Source: DAOTXS01 sp034433515
GTDB taxonomy: Bacteria; Chloroflexota; Anaerolineae; UBA4142
Length of the DNA stretch: 64,000 nucleotides
Direction of reading: 5' to 3'
Assembly (NCBI GenBank): GCA_034433515.1
Contig: DAOUAL010000057.1
Span: 1-64,000 of the forward strand
Both the position numbers and the translations under genes were made by a program. The first letter of the stretch is position 1; each line of letters opens with the position of its first letter. Positions 40,629-49,130 of the stretch are shown one piece after another. Below the pieces are notes generated by a model, which did not search any database, was not told the DNA's origin, and saw only the letters and a program-made list of their open reading frames with translations.

Positions 40629-42281
40629 TTAGAATTCCGTTGTGCCCATCCGCCAATATTCCATCGCGAGGATGGCGATGGCGCTGACCAGCATGAGAAT
40701 CGTCGAGAGGGCGAGCGCTTGGCCAAAGTTGATGCTACCCGGCTGACCCAGGAATCGGTAGATGGCCAGCGTGATGGTTGGCAAATCGGGACGCGCCACG
40801 AGGACGGTGGCACCAAATTCGCCCATCGAAATGACAAAGGCGAACACGGCACCGACGAGAATGGCGCGCAGAATAATCGGCAGATCAATTTCGCGCCACA
40901 CGCGTGCCGGCGATGCGCCAAGAAGTTGGGCGGCTTCGCGCAAGCGCGGCTGAATGCTCCGCACGATTGGCAAGAGACTGCGCACCACAAATGGAAACGC
41001 CACCAGCGTATGCGCCACCGGCACCAACCAGACACTCGTGCGTAGGTTACCTAAGGCAAGAATGTAGCCAAAGCCCAAGGTGATTGCCGAGGTGCCCAAC
41101 GGCAACATGAACAGGGAGTCGAGCAGAGCGGCGCGCAAACGAAAGTGCCAGCCGGCAGATTGAGCATTCGATCTTTGACGATCCATTTGGACGATCGCGT
41201 ACGCGGCGACGAGTCCTAAGGAAACCGCCAGCCCAATTGTGGCGCATGCAAACAAGAGAGAGTTGCGGACGGCTTCGATGGGCGGAACGAAAGTGATAGC
41301 GCCGCGCCGATTGACCCAGAGTTCGGTGTAGTAGGTGAGTCCGCCTTCAAACGATGCGGCAACAATCGCAACAAGTGGGGTCAGCAAAAAGATCAGCATG
41401 GCACCCAGATAACCCCAGACCAAAATTTTTTCGCGCGCGGTGCGCAGAGTTCGTCGCACGATGGTGAGCGGACGCAAGCGGAGTGGTTGCGCGAGCCGCG
41501 CCTGCAAGTGGGTGTAAGCCACCATCAAGGTAAACGTGGCGATGAGTTGAACGAGTGAGAGCGCGGCAGCAAGAGGTAAGTTGAACAAGTTGACCGTTTG
41601 CCGGTATATTTCTACTTCGAGGGTGGCAAGACGCGGACCCCCTAAAATCAGAATGACGCCAAAAGAGGTGAAATCGAAAATAAAGACCAGGAGCGATGCG
41701 GCGATGACAGAGGGAGCAATGAGCGGGAGTGTAATGTGCCAGAAGGTCTGCCAACGGTTCGCACCCAGCACGCGCGCAGCATTTTCGATCTGCGGATCGA
41801 GATTTGCCCAAAAGCCACCGACGATGCGTAGCACAATGGTGAAATTGTAAAACGTGTGCGCCAACACGATAATGCCGAGCGTGTGCATAATTTGGATTGG
41901 CGGCGTATCGAGTTGGAACCATTGCATCAACGTAAGGTTCAGGACGCCGCGCGGTCCCAGTAACGCGCTGAACGCGGTGGCTACAACGATGGTGGGCATC
42001 AAAAAGGGAATTGTGGTCAAAGCGCGCAACACATTCGCCCCGCGAAAATCGTACCGCGCAAAGATATAAGCGGCGGGGAACGCGGCAATCAATGTAAACA
42101 AGGTCGAGAGGGCGGCTTGAAAAATGGTAAAGGCAAAAACACGGGCATAGTACGGATCGGTTACCAGTTCCATAAAGCCGCCTCGCGCAAAACTGGTTTG
42201 CAGAATGGCGGCGAGTGGATAAAAATAGAATCCGCCGAGAAACAGAATCGGAAAGATGAATAGAAGGTTCAGCGATTTCAT
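40629..42281 (-). CDS. thiP: Thiamine ABC transporter permease (fused two-domain)
   Basis: 550 residues with about twelve helices in two homologous halves, each with an EAA-type coupling loop (NAARVLGANRWQTFWHITLPLI near residue 170 and EAAQLLGASPARVWREIDLPII near residue 450). ThiP of thiamine importers and FbpB-type iron permeases both have this fused form. The ATG at 42281 is preferred over a TTG two codons upstream; no ribosome site is visible, and a strong hairpin separates it from thiB, so its translation may be lower than that of thiB. The thiamine role is inferred from the operon's riboswitch. Confidence 0.85.
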   Translation of the reverse strand: MKSLNLLFIFPILFLGGFYFYPLAAILQTSFARGGFMELVTDPYYARVFAFTIFQAALSTLFTLIAAFPAAYIFARYDFRGANVLRALTTIPFLMPTIVVATAFSALLGPRGVLNLTLMQWFQLDTPPIQIMHTLGIIVLAHTFYNFTIVLRIVGGFWANLDPQIENAARVLGANRWQTFWHITLPLIAPSVIAASLLVFIFDFTSFGVILILGGPRLATLEVEIYRQTVNLFNLPLAAALSLVQLIATFTLMVAYTHLQARLAQPLRLRPLTIVRRTLRTAREKILVWGYLGAMLIFLLTPLVAIVAASFEGGLTYYTELWVNRRGAITFVPPIEAVRNSLLFACATIGLAVSLGLVAAYAIVQMDRQRSNAQSAGWHFRLRAALLDSLFMLPLGTSAITLGFGYILALGNLRTSVWLVPVAHTLVAFPFVVRSLLPIVRSIQPRLREAAQLLGASPARVWREIDLPIILRAILVGAVFAFVISMGEFGATVLVARPDLPTITLAIYRFLGQPGSINFGQALALSTILMLVSAIAILAMEYWRMGTTEF

Positions 42282-42292
42282 AATCAAGCTAA

Positions 42293-42319
42293 GAGGGCGT
42301 AGCCTTGTGCTACGCCCTC
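42293..42319 (-). terminator. Hairpin between thiB and thiP
   Basis: GAGGGCGTAGC (42293-42303) pairs with GCTACGCCCTC (42309-42319). It lies 8 bases after the thiB stop. With TTAGCTTG rather than a T run, it is probably a partial terminator or 3' stabiliser. Confidence 0.7.
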
Positions 42320-42326
42320 ACGCGAG

Positions 42327-43427
42327 TCAACGGAGCACTGTATCTGTCCACGCCTTGATCCACGCGTCGCGGTTTGCGTCAATCTCGGCGGCAGAAACCA
42401 CTGCGGGCTTGTTCGGTTTTTCCGCAAATTTGTAAAAGTCCGGCAGTTTGGCATCCGGCATCACCGGGAACACGAACATTTGCGTGGGAATGTCTTCTTG
42501 GAATTTTTTCGAGAGCATAAAATCAACCAACTTGCGCGCGCCATCGGGGTTCTTGGCACCTTTCAGGACGCCCACAAATTCGATTTGGCGGAAGCAAGCG
42601 CCATCGCCTAACACATTGCCGGTAGGTGGCTCGGTCAACTTGCCACTCGAAAAATAGACTTCGGCGGCAGGGCTGGTGGCATAACTCACCACAATCGGAC
42701 GATCACCGCCTTTGCCTGCCCACGTGGATTTGGCATAGTACGCATCTTCCCAGCCCTCGGTTACCAGCACGTCATTGGCACGCAGCGCTTTCCAGAAATC
42801 GAGATACTTGTCTTTGCCGAAATAGCCCACCGTAGCAAGCAAGAACGAGAGCCCCGGCGATGAGGTTGCCGGATTTTCGACCACGGTCAATCCTTTGTAT
42901 TCCGGCTTGGTCAAATCATCGAGGATTTTGGGGGGCGTGAGATTCTTTTGGGCGAAATAGGCACGATCATAGTTCAAGCACACATCGCCGTAATCTACTG
43001 GCGTCAATTTGAAATCGGGATCGAGGACAAATTCTTTGGGAAGGTTGACGGCGTTGGCGGGTTTGTATGCTTCAAAGAGATCGGCTTTGAGCGCGCGCGA
43101 TAAAAAGGTATTGTCCACGCCAAAGAAAGCATCGGCGAGCGGACTGTCTTTGGCGAGGATCGCTTTGTTGAGCGCTGCGCCGGCATCGCCAGATTTGAGA
43201 ATCTTGAGTTTGACGTTAGCGCTCGTCTCAAATTCCTTGATGACTGCTTCACTGGCGCTGAACGAATCGTGTGTCATTATCGTAACTTCGGTAGGCGGTG
43301 GCACGGTGGGCCGCGCGCCGGCGGTCGGCATCGCAATAAACGTGGGCGATGGCGTGGGCGCGGGTGTGGTGGTTGTGCAAGCGGCAAGCGCAAGCAAGAC
43401 AAACGCAAAGATGAGTAATTTTTTCAT
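42327..43427 (-). CDS. thiB: Thiamine ABC transporter substrate-binding lipoprotein
   Basis: 366 residues. A signal peptide with lipobox LAACTT gives a lipid-anchored protein. A Pro/Thr spacer (about 20-45) precedes the binding domain. EVTIMTHDSFSASEAVIKEFE, AFFGVDNTFLSRAL, PVDYGDVCLNYDR and NPATSSPGLSFLLATV match the ThiB/TbpA pattern of type 2 binding proteins. It captures thiamine or its phosphates for ThiPQ. It is the first gene after the TPP riboswitch, with an AGGAGG site before the ATG, and is followed by a hairpin that probably raises its level relative to the permease. Confidence 0.9.
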   Translation of the reverse strand: MKKLLIFAFVLLALAACTTTTPAPTPSPTFIAMPTAGARPTVPPPTEVTIMTHDSFSASEAVIKEFETSANVKLKILKSGDAGAALNKAILAKDSPLADAFFGVDNTFLSRALKADLFEAYKPANAVNLPKEFVLDPDFKLTPVDYGDVCLNYDRAYFAQKNLTPPKILDDLTKPEYKGLTVVENPATSSPGLSFLLATVGYFGKDKYLDFWKALRANDVLVTEGWEDAYYAKSTWAGKGGDRPIVVSYATSPAAEVYFSSGKLTEPPTGNVLGDGACFRQIEFVGVLKGAKNPDGARKLVDFMLSKKFQEDIPTQMFVFPVMPDAKLPDFYKFAEKPNKPAVVSAAEIDANRDAWIKAWTDTVLR

Positions 43428-43480
43428 ACCAACCTCCTCGTTGAATATGTTTGCCCGTCTCCATATCTTTGCTCCCGTAG

Positions 43481-43500
43481 AGCAAATTCATAAATTTGCT
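43481..43500. repeat. Palindrome of the GCAAATTT family
   Basis: AGCAAATT - cata - AATTTGCT, the third copy in this window (others at 4045 and 15962), located in the thiB leader between riboswitch and start codon. Confidence 0.65.
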
Positions 43501-43520
43501 ATGGTCAAGTGAGTTACTAA

Positions 43521-43555
43521 AAATTAAACCGCCCACCTTGATCTGGGGGGCGGTT
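43521..43555 (-). terminator. Terminator of the TPP riboswitch expression platform
   Basis: Minus strand: AACCGCCC (43548-43555) and GGGCGGTT (43527-43534) form a stem followed by TAATTTTT. It lies between the riboswitch and thiB and should form when TPP is bound. Confidence 0.88.
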
Positions 43556-43569
43556 GGATTGCGTGTAGC

Positions 43570-43660
<91 letters not shown>

Positions 43661-43683
43661 TAACTCTTCACTTTTCTAAGGCA

Positions 43684-43712
43684 AGTGTAGCACACTTTAC
43701 GGGATTGGTCAA
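43684..43712 (-). promoter_or_regulatory. Promoter of the thiBPQ operon
   Basis: Minus strand TTGACC (43707-43712), 17 bases, TACACT (43684-43689). The transcript would start just before the riboswitch. Confidence 0.75.
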
Positions 43713-43814
43713 ATGGAATACGGAGTAGGGTGTAATTCACTTTGGAGGATAGATTTGTTTCGTGCTTGAGCCTGAATTGCGCACCTTCGCTAGCGGAATA
43801 GCCCCACCCCCTGA

Positions 43815-43851
43815 CCCTCTCCCCACGCCGCTTTGCGGCGTGGGGAGGGGG
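43815..43851. repeat. Long GC-rich hairpin
   Basis: CCCTCTCCCCACGCCGC - ttt - GCGGCGTGGGGAGGGGG, 15 of 17 pairs. It lies in a gene-free stretch (43713-44459) that also holds the repeats at 44109 and 44203. Confidence 0.8.
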
Positions 43852-44108
43852 ATGAGAGGGGGAACATCCCACGGCGACGTGCGAAAGACAGGTTGAGGGT
43901 CAAAAACAGATGCGATTCACGCCTACTTGACATCAAACGGGTGGTATGCGGACGCCGAGTTCCTCCCGAAAGTGAATTACATCCACGGAGTAGGCTGGTG
44001 CCCCGTCGGATTAGGCGACTCGAGTTGCAGCCACCAACACCCCCACTTGCCCGCCGGCGACGGAGGAAAAACCGATGCAGGTCGGTTTCGCGTGGTGGTT
44101 ACCACAAT

Positions 44109-44146
44109 TGGATTTGCCCGGCACAACTTGCCTCCAACGTGAAAGG
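44109..44146. repeat. 38-base dispersed repeat, copy 2
   Basis: 36 of 38 identical to 34944-34981. Upstream (about 44006-44043), gtcggattaggcgactcgag followed by ttgcagccacc also resembles 59852-59889, so several repeat families are clustered here. Confidence 0.8.
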
Positions 44147-44202
44147 CACACTCTCCACAGGGCTGTTGCCAAGTCTCTTGACAGGCGGTTAAAACCACTG
44201 CC

Positions 44203-44300
44203 ATCGCAAGCGTTCACGCTCTTTCGATTTCGATGAATGATTGAGTCTTCGGCGTGAACGCTTGCGATCGCAAGCGTTCATGCTCTTTCGATTTCGATGA
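44203..44300. repeat. 34-base direct repeat with a 26-base perfect palindrome
   Basis: The two copies, 44203-44236 and 44267-44300, differ at one position. The second overlaps the palindrome TGAACGCTTGCGA-TCGCAAGCGTTCA (44255-44280). Confidence 0.85.
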
Positions 44301-44318
44301 TAGAGACGAGTCGGCGAG

Positions 44319-44339
44319 AGACGAGTCGCTGACTCGTCT
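44319..44339. repeat. GACGAGTC palindrome
   Basis: AGACGAGTC - gct - GACTCGTCT. A near-identical palindrome lies at 59903-59923, and related stems at 2836-2860 (working as a terminator) and 36441-36471. Confidence 0.75.
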
Positions 44340-44362
44340 GTACTCGCTCACATCTCCATTTT

Positions 44363-44434
44363 ACCGCCGAGACGCCGAGAACGCAGAGAAAAAAATAAGA
44401 CAACTCGGCGACCTCTGCGCCTCTGCGGTGAGTT
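44363..44434. repeat. Degenerate copy of the cgcagag repeat family
   Basis: Contains gagaacgcagagaaaaaaat and a following cctctgcgcctctgcggtg, related to 59423-59492, 60952-61016 and a short piece at 35111-35130. Confidence 0.6.
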
Positions 44435-44459
44435 TTGGGGAATCACCAAAATCCTCAAC

Positions 44460-44488
44460 TTGAAACCTACTCTGGGCTGTAGTATACT
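44460..44488 (+). promoter_or_regulatory. Promoter of the debranching-domain gene
   Basis: TTGAAA (44460-44465), 17 bases, TATACT (44483-44488). The ATG at 44495 coincides with the expected transcript start: a leaderless gene. Confidence 0.75.
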
Positions 44489-44494
44489 TGGCGT

Positions 44495-45349
44495 ATGTTC
44501 ACCATCCCACGCGAAATTTGCCGCGACTTGAATCAGGCACTCGATTATGAATGGCTGGTTACGAATAGCCAAGGGAGTTACACCGCCAGTTCGATTAGTG
44601 GTGCCAACACGCGCCGCTATCACGGTTTGCTGGTGGCTGCACTGGGCTCCTCACCCATTGTGACCTTATCCAAAATAGACGAAGAACTCCAAGTGGGGGA
44701 TGCCACCTATCGTTTGGGAACGAATGAGTATGAAAGCGGTACAATTTACCCCGAGGGTTATCTCTTTTTGGAACGTGTGGAATTCGATGGGGCTATTCCA
44801 ACCTTCGTTTATCACGCCGCCAATTTCACGTTGACCAAGACGATTTGGCTCGCACCAGAGCACAATACCACCTTTGTTCGATACACCCTTGAAGAGACGT
44901 CTGCACCGGTGCAATTAACTCTGTTGCCGCTATGCACCTATCGGAACGTTCACACCGAACTCCGCGGCGCGGCGGATTGGCATTTGGGTGTAACAGCACA
45001 GGGAGACACAGTAACGATCATTGCCCACCACAACGCAACCCCGTATCATTTGATTACGTCGCCTGCCGCCAATCTGGTCCCGCTCAATCTGTGGTACTGG
45101 CGGTTTCGTCATCGCGTTGAACAAGCGCGCGGGCTTGATTCGGTCGAAGATTTGTACTTGCCCGGTTTGTGGCGGGTCAATCTCCACCCCCACCAATCGT
45201 TTACGGTGATTGCAACCACTCAAGACCCGGCATCGGTTGAGCGAGAAGGCAAACCGGCGTTACATTATGCGCGTACCCACACCCACCCCCTCACTCGCCC
45301 AGAGATCATTCAATTCTTTCAATCGTTGAGCGCCCAAGCCGGCGTCTGA
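44495..45349 (+). CDS. Glycogen debranching enzyme N-terminal domain only
   Basis: 284 residues that match the N-terminal beta-sandwich of bacterial GH133/GDE-type debranching enzymes: EWLVTNSQGSYTASSISGAN, TRRYHGLLVAAL, then a series of strands ending in a proline-rich region before the place where the catalytic (alpha/alpha)6 barrel should begin. Full enzymes are about 650 residues; here the frame stops cleanly and the next DNA encodes unrelated membrane proteins, so the amylo-1,6-glucosidase barrel is missing. The protein is either a relic of a deletion or a stand-alone glucan-binding domain. Its intact frame and promoter suggest it is, or was recently, expressed. No catalysis is expected. 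Confidence 0.82.
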   Translation: MFTIPREICRDLNQALDYEWLVTNSQGSYTASSISGANTRRYHGLLVAALGSSPIVTLSKIDEELQVGDATYRLGTNEYESGTIYPEGYLFLERVEFDGAIPTFVYHAANFTLTKTIWLAPEHNTTFVRYTLEETSAPVQLTLLPLCTYRNVHTELRGAADWHLGVTAQGDTVTIIAHHNATPYHLITSPAANLVPLNLWYWRFRHRVEQARGLDSVEDLYLPGLWRVNLHPHQSFTVIATTQDPASVEREGKPALHYARTHTHPLTRPEIIQFFQSLSAQAGV

Positions 45350-45370
45350 TTGATCGAAGGAGTATTCCTC

Positions 45371-46030
45371 TTGCCCTTGGATTTCCAAACCTTTTCCATC
45401 GCAACCGTCTTGGGCGGTTTGATCATTACCGCCGCGTTCATCGTACTCATTCCCGATTGGCGACTCGCGCTGTTCGCGCTCATCGTTCAATATCTGGTCG
45501 CCGCCACACTCCTCATCGAACTCGTCCCGTTCCAAATTGCCCTCGTGCGCCTGCTTTCGGGGACATTGGCACTGTTGATTCTGTACCTCACCTTACGCCA
45601 AAAATCAGAACGTTTGCGTCACGCGCTCACCTCGCCGGACGATACGCCTGTTCACCCAGAGCATTACACGGTGTTTGTGGTTGGCTTGCCTTTTCGATTT
45701 TTCGCCCTCGCGTTGGTAGCGCTGGGTATCTTTGGCATCGCGACCTCGTTATCATTTCTGGGTGTCCCCGGGAATGTATTGTTTAGTGGAATGTGGTTGA
45801 TCACCGCTGGCATTCTCGTGGCGATTCTGTCGCGGGATGTGTTACGCTTGGGCATGGGCATCTTGATGTTTACGTGTGGGTTTAGTATTTTGGAAACCGC
45901 CACCGAATCGAGTCTGTTACTCTTTGGCTTGCTCAACATTTCCGATTTGCTCATCGCGCTTGTGATTGCACACTTGGGCGTGTTGCCGGTGCACGCCAGC
46001 CCACAGCATTGGCATGGAGAAACTCAATGA
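45371..46030 (+). CDS. HyfE/NuoK-like membrane protein
   Basis: 219 residues with about seven helices. The length and C-terminal part (RLGMGILMFTCGFSILETAT, LLNISDLLIALVIAHLGVL) recall hydrogenase-4 component E, an extended NuoK/MrpC relative. The TTG at 45371 is chosen because GAAGGAG (45356-45362) lies 8 bases before it; an earlier TTG immediately after the preceding stop has no ribosome site. It shares four bases (ATGA) with the next gene, so the two are coupled. No quinone or hydrogenase subunits adjoin, making this a partial module. The family assignment is moderate. Confidence 0.65.
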   Translation: MPLDFQTFSIATVLGGLIITAAFIVLIPDWRLALFALIVQYLVAATLLIELVPFQIALVRLLSGTLALLILYLTLRQKSERLRHALTSPDDTPVHPEHYTVFVVGLPFRFFALALVALGIFGIATSLSFLGVPGNVLFSGMWLITAGILVAILSRDVLRLGMGILMFTCGFSILETATESSLLLFGLLNISDLLIALVIAHLGVLPVHASPQHWHGETQ

Positions 46031-47388
46031 CCGTCATCTGGATGGTGTTGATCTGTCTAGCCACCGGCGTTGCCATTCGTCTTGTGCGGCGATTGCCGCG
46101 CCTTGTTTTCGGTGTGTCGCTTGCCGGCGCCGCTTTGCTTGCGGCGGTTGTCTTCACGGCACCGAGCAATCCCCTCACGTTTTTTGGTCGCACGCTGACG
46201 CTGGATATAGCCGCGCGGTATTTGATTGCCCCGGCAGTGATGATTACCGCCACACTCGCGTTCTTTGGTCCCCTAACTTTTCAAAATGTGAGCAACATCC
46301 CGGCAGTGATCATTGCCAATTCGCAAGGATCATACTTTTTTTGGGCGCTCGCACCTCTGGTGATCGCGATTGTCCTCGATAGTTTTCCGCTCGCGGTGTT
46401 CTTTTGGGCAAGTGGCTTGGTCGTGTTGATGTTGGCATCACATCCCCAACGTGAAGGACGCGTAGGCGGTGCAGCGCAGTTTCTGCTCATCATCATTATC
46501 GCCAGCGCCAGTCTGTTGCTCACTAATCGTCTCATTGATTTGTATCCGCTCACGCCGGAAAACGCCGATTTGATTCGGAGTACCATCATCTTTCTCGTGC
46601 TGGGTTTGGGATTGTTGCTCGCTGTGTTTCCGTTCAGCATTTGGTTGGGTCCCCTCGCCGATGAAATGCCGGTGTTGGCGATTGCGTTTCTAATCGGCGT
46701 AGCGCAACCGGTGGGATTGTGGCTTTTGATTCAACAAATGAGCGAGGTGGGATGGCTGACCGATAAATCGCCCTTGCTGACCATTCTGTTGTGGGGCGGC
46801 ATGTTGACCGCATTGACCGGCGCATTACTTGCCATCCCTGAACGTCGCGATGGACGCTGGCTCGCGTATCTTTCGTTGATTCCGTTGGGATGCGTGTTGA
46901 TGGGGCTCGGCTTGGGCACGCGTCTGAGTTTGGTGAGTACGGTCTTGACGATGCTCAATCGTGCAATCGGTGTGGCGTTGCTGGGCGGTGGCTTGAGTTT
47001 TGTGCGACATCATTTCGAACGACGTTGGCAAATCGTTGGTGGGTTAGCGATCGTGGCGGGCGGCTGGACCTTGGCGGGCATTCCACCGATGCTTGGGTTT
47101 GCCGCGCAATTACCGATCTATCGCGATCTTGCCGCGCGCGATCTGGGTTACACGATAGCGTTGCTTACCTTGAACAGCATCGCATTGATCGTAACGCTCC
47201 GAATGGGATGGCGCGTGCTGACCGAGCAGCGTTCGGAGGTACAGACACGCGAATTCAAATTGGTACCTTTTCTTTGCACCGTTGTGGTACTCTGGCTACT
47301 TGGCACGCTTGTCATCACCGGCTTGTTTCCACAAATTCTCGCCAATCCTCTTTTTGATGTGCTAGGGCAAGCAGCATATCTCAAGTAA
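46027..47388 (+). CDS. NuoN/MrpD/HyfF-like proton-translocating subunit homologue
   Basis: 453 residues, about fourteen helices. Regions such as SQGSYFFWALAPLVIAIVLD, LAVFPFSIWLGPLADEMPVL and GGGLSFVRHHFERRW followed by AGIPPMLGFAAQLPIYRDLA follow the order of the antiporter-like subunits of complex I, Mrp and hydrogenase-4. The loop normally holding the key Lys/Glu pair is altered compared with NuoN, so proton-pumping ability is uncertain. The ATG overlaps the stop of the previous gene. Together they look like a two-subunit membrane fragment whose redox partners must lie elsewhere, if it works at all. Confidence 0.68.
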   Translation: MTVIWMVLICLATGVAIRLVRRLPRLVFGVSLAGAALLAAVVFTAPSNPLTFFGRTLTLDIAARYLIAPAVMITATLAFFGPLTFQNVSNIPAVIIANSQGSYFFWALAPLVIAIVLDSFPLAVFFWASGLVVLMLASHPQREGRVGGAAQFLLIIIIASASLLLTNRLIDLYPLTPENADLIRSTIIFLVLGLGLLLAVFPFSIWLGPLADEMPVLAIAFLIGVAQPVGLWLLIQQMSEVGWLTDKSPLLTILLWGGMLTALTGALLAIPERRDGRWLAYLSLIPLGCVLMGLGLGTRLSLVSTVLTMLNRAIGVALLGGGLSFVRHHFERRWQIVGGLAIVAGGWTLAGIPPMLGFAAQLPIYRDLAARDLGYTIALLTLNSIALIVTLRMGWRVLTEQRSEVQTREFKLVPFLCTVVVLWLLGTLVITGLFPQILANPLFDVLGQAAYLK

Positions 47389-47392
47389 CAAA

Positions 47393-47427
47393 AAAACAGA
47401 CGACAGACCTCAATCTGTCGTCTGTTG
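47393..47427. terminator. Bidirectional terminator between 46027 gene and argS
   Basis: AACAGACGACAGA and TCTGTCGTCTGTT form a 13-pair stem. The A run before it supplies T residues for the minus-strand argS transcript, and TTGTATT follows on the plus strand. Confidence 0.9.
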
Positions 47428-47441
47428 TATTCTGCACGCTC

Positions 47442-49130
47442 CTACATCGTCTCTGGTGCATTAACTCCCATCAAGTTCAACGTCCGCGCCAAGGTATGCT
47501 TGACCGCCATAATCAATTTGAGCCGCGCACGTGAAAGAGGCAAATCGGCGGGATCAGATGAAAGCACACGGCATTGCTTATAAAACGAATGGAACAAGCC
47601 TGCCAGTTCGATGCCGTAATGCGGAAGATGATGCGGTTCCAACTTGTTCGCCGCGAGTTCGATAATTTCCGGCAATCGCATCATCGCGCGAATCAATTCC
47701 TGTTCGGCAGGATGCGTGAGCAAGGAGACATCGCCATCCGCGTTAACGCCGGCTTGCGCGGCATTCCGCAAGATGCTGGCGATGCGCGCGTGCGCGTACT
47801 GCACATAGTACACCGGATTCTCATCCGAATGTTTGACCGCCACATCGAGATCGAAATCAATCGTTGCGTTGACCGACTGCGTGATAAGCATAAAGCGTAC
47901 CGCATCCGGTCCCACCTCGTCCAGCAATTCATCGAGCGTAACAAATTCGCCGGTGCGTTTGCTCATCCGCACGATTTCGCCGCCGCGCCGCAGGGTCACG
48001 AACTGATAAAGCAGAATCGTGATCTTGCGTTCATCCAACCCCAACGCGCGCGCCGCCGCCAGCACACGCGGTACATCGCCATGATGATCCGCGCCCCACA
48101 CATAAATCGCGCGATCAAATTTCCGAATTGCCAACTTGTTCCAAACATAGGCCACATCCGAGGCAAGATAAGTGGGACGTTCGTCCGGGTTAGCAATCAC
48201 TTTGGGTGAACGAATCAGCACGGCATCTTTTTCTTCGCCCAGGGCTTGCGCCGCGAACCACGTTGCCTCGTCTTTTTCAAAGACCAATCCTTTGTCTTTG
48301 AGAATCTGAAGTACATGCGCAAAGGTGCCATCCTCGTGCAAAGAGCGCTCCGAGAACCAGCAATCAAAGCGCACATTCATCCGTTCCAATGTGGCGCGCA
48401 ACTGCGCCGTAACTACCTCGATGCCCAGCAAACCCAATTCGCGAATGGCTTGGTCGCGGGGCATTTGCAAAAACCGATCACCGTACTGTTGAACAAATTG
48501 TTGCGCAATGTCGAACACGTACTTGCCTTGATAACCATCTTCCGGAAATTTCTCATCACGACCCAAGGCTTGGGCGTACCGTGCGTAAATGCTTGCGCCA
48601 AAGTGACGAATCTGCGAGCCATTATCGTTGATATAAAACTCGCGTTGTACCTCATGTCCCGCTGCTTCCAATACGTTTGCCAACGTATCGCCGATTGCGC
48701 CGTTCCGTCCCGAACCGACGTGCATGGGACCCGTGGGATTCACACTCACGTGTTCCACTTGAATCTTGAGGCGTTTAGCGGGTTGCAAATTACCAAAGCG
48801 CGCGCCCTCGGCAAGGATCGCATCCACCTGACGCGCAACCCACGCATCGCTCAACTTGAAATTCACAAAGCCGGGTGCGGTCGCGGTTACTTCGGTGAGG
48901 GTTTCATCTTTGACGATATGCGCGGCAATCGCTTGCGCGATGTGGAGGGGTGCTCGCTTGGCTTCTTTGGCTAACTTGAGCGGCAACGACGTCGAAAAAT
49001 CGCCAAACTCTTTGCGTTGCGGTCGCTCAACGAAAACGTCCGGTAGTGTAAAAGCGGGTAACGCGCCGGCCTTTTGTGCGGCAAGGATAGCTTGCTTAAC
49101 GAGATCGGCGAGATGGTTTTTGATGAACAT
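47442..49130 (-). CDS. argS: Arginyl-tRNA synthetase
   Basis: 562 residues, normal for class I ArgRS, which charges tRNA-Arg in the cytoplasm. HVSVNPTGPMHVGSGRNGAIGD contains the HIGH-equivalent HVGSG. EFYINDNGSQI is an ArgRS-specific motif. VRMSKRTGEFVTLDEL stands for KMSKS, and the C-terminal DALR anticodon-binding domain ends the protein (ELAGLFHSFYKQCRVL). The start at 49130 lies 35 bases inside the preceding gene, suggesting coupled translation; later in-frame starts would cut the N-terminal additional domain. Confidence 0.97.
   Translation of the reverse strand: MFIKNHLADLVKQAILAAQKAGALPAFTLPDVFVERPQRKEFGDFSTSLPLKLAKEAKRAPLHIAQAIAAHIVKDETLTEVTATAPGFVNFKLSDAWVARQVDAILAEGARFGNLQPAKRLKIQVEHVSVNPTGPMHVGSGRNGAIGDTLANVLEAAGHEVQREFYINDNGSQIRHFGASIYARYAQALGRDEKFPEDGYQGKYVFDIAQQFVQQYGDRFLQMPRDQAIRELGLLGIEVVTAQLRATLERMNVRFDCWFSERSLHEDGTFAHVLQILKDKGLVFEKDEATWFAAQALGEEKDAVLIRSPKVIANPDERPTYLASDVAYVWNKLAIRKFDRAIYVWGADHHGDVPRVLAAARALGLDERKITILLYQFVTLRRGGEIVRMSKRTGEFVTLDELLDEVGPDAVRFMLITQSVNATIDFDLDVAVKHSDENPVYYVQYAHARIASILRNAAQAGVNADGDVSLLTHPAEQELIRAMMRLPEIIELAANKLEPHHLPHYGIELAGLFHSFYKQCRVLSSDPADLPLSRARLKLIMAVKHTLARTLNLMGVNAPETM

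Noticed and set aside
39619..43427. Operon as an iron(III) transporter
   Set aside because: ATPase and permease could fit, but the TPP riboswitch and the ThiB-type binding-protein motifs favour thiamine.
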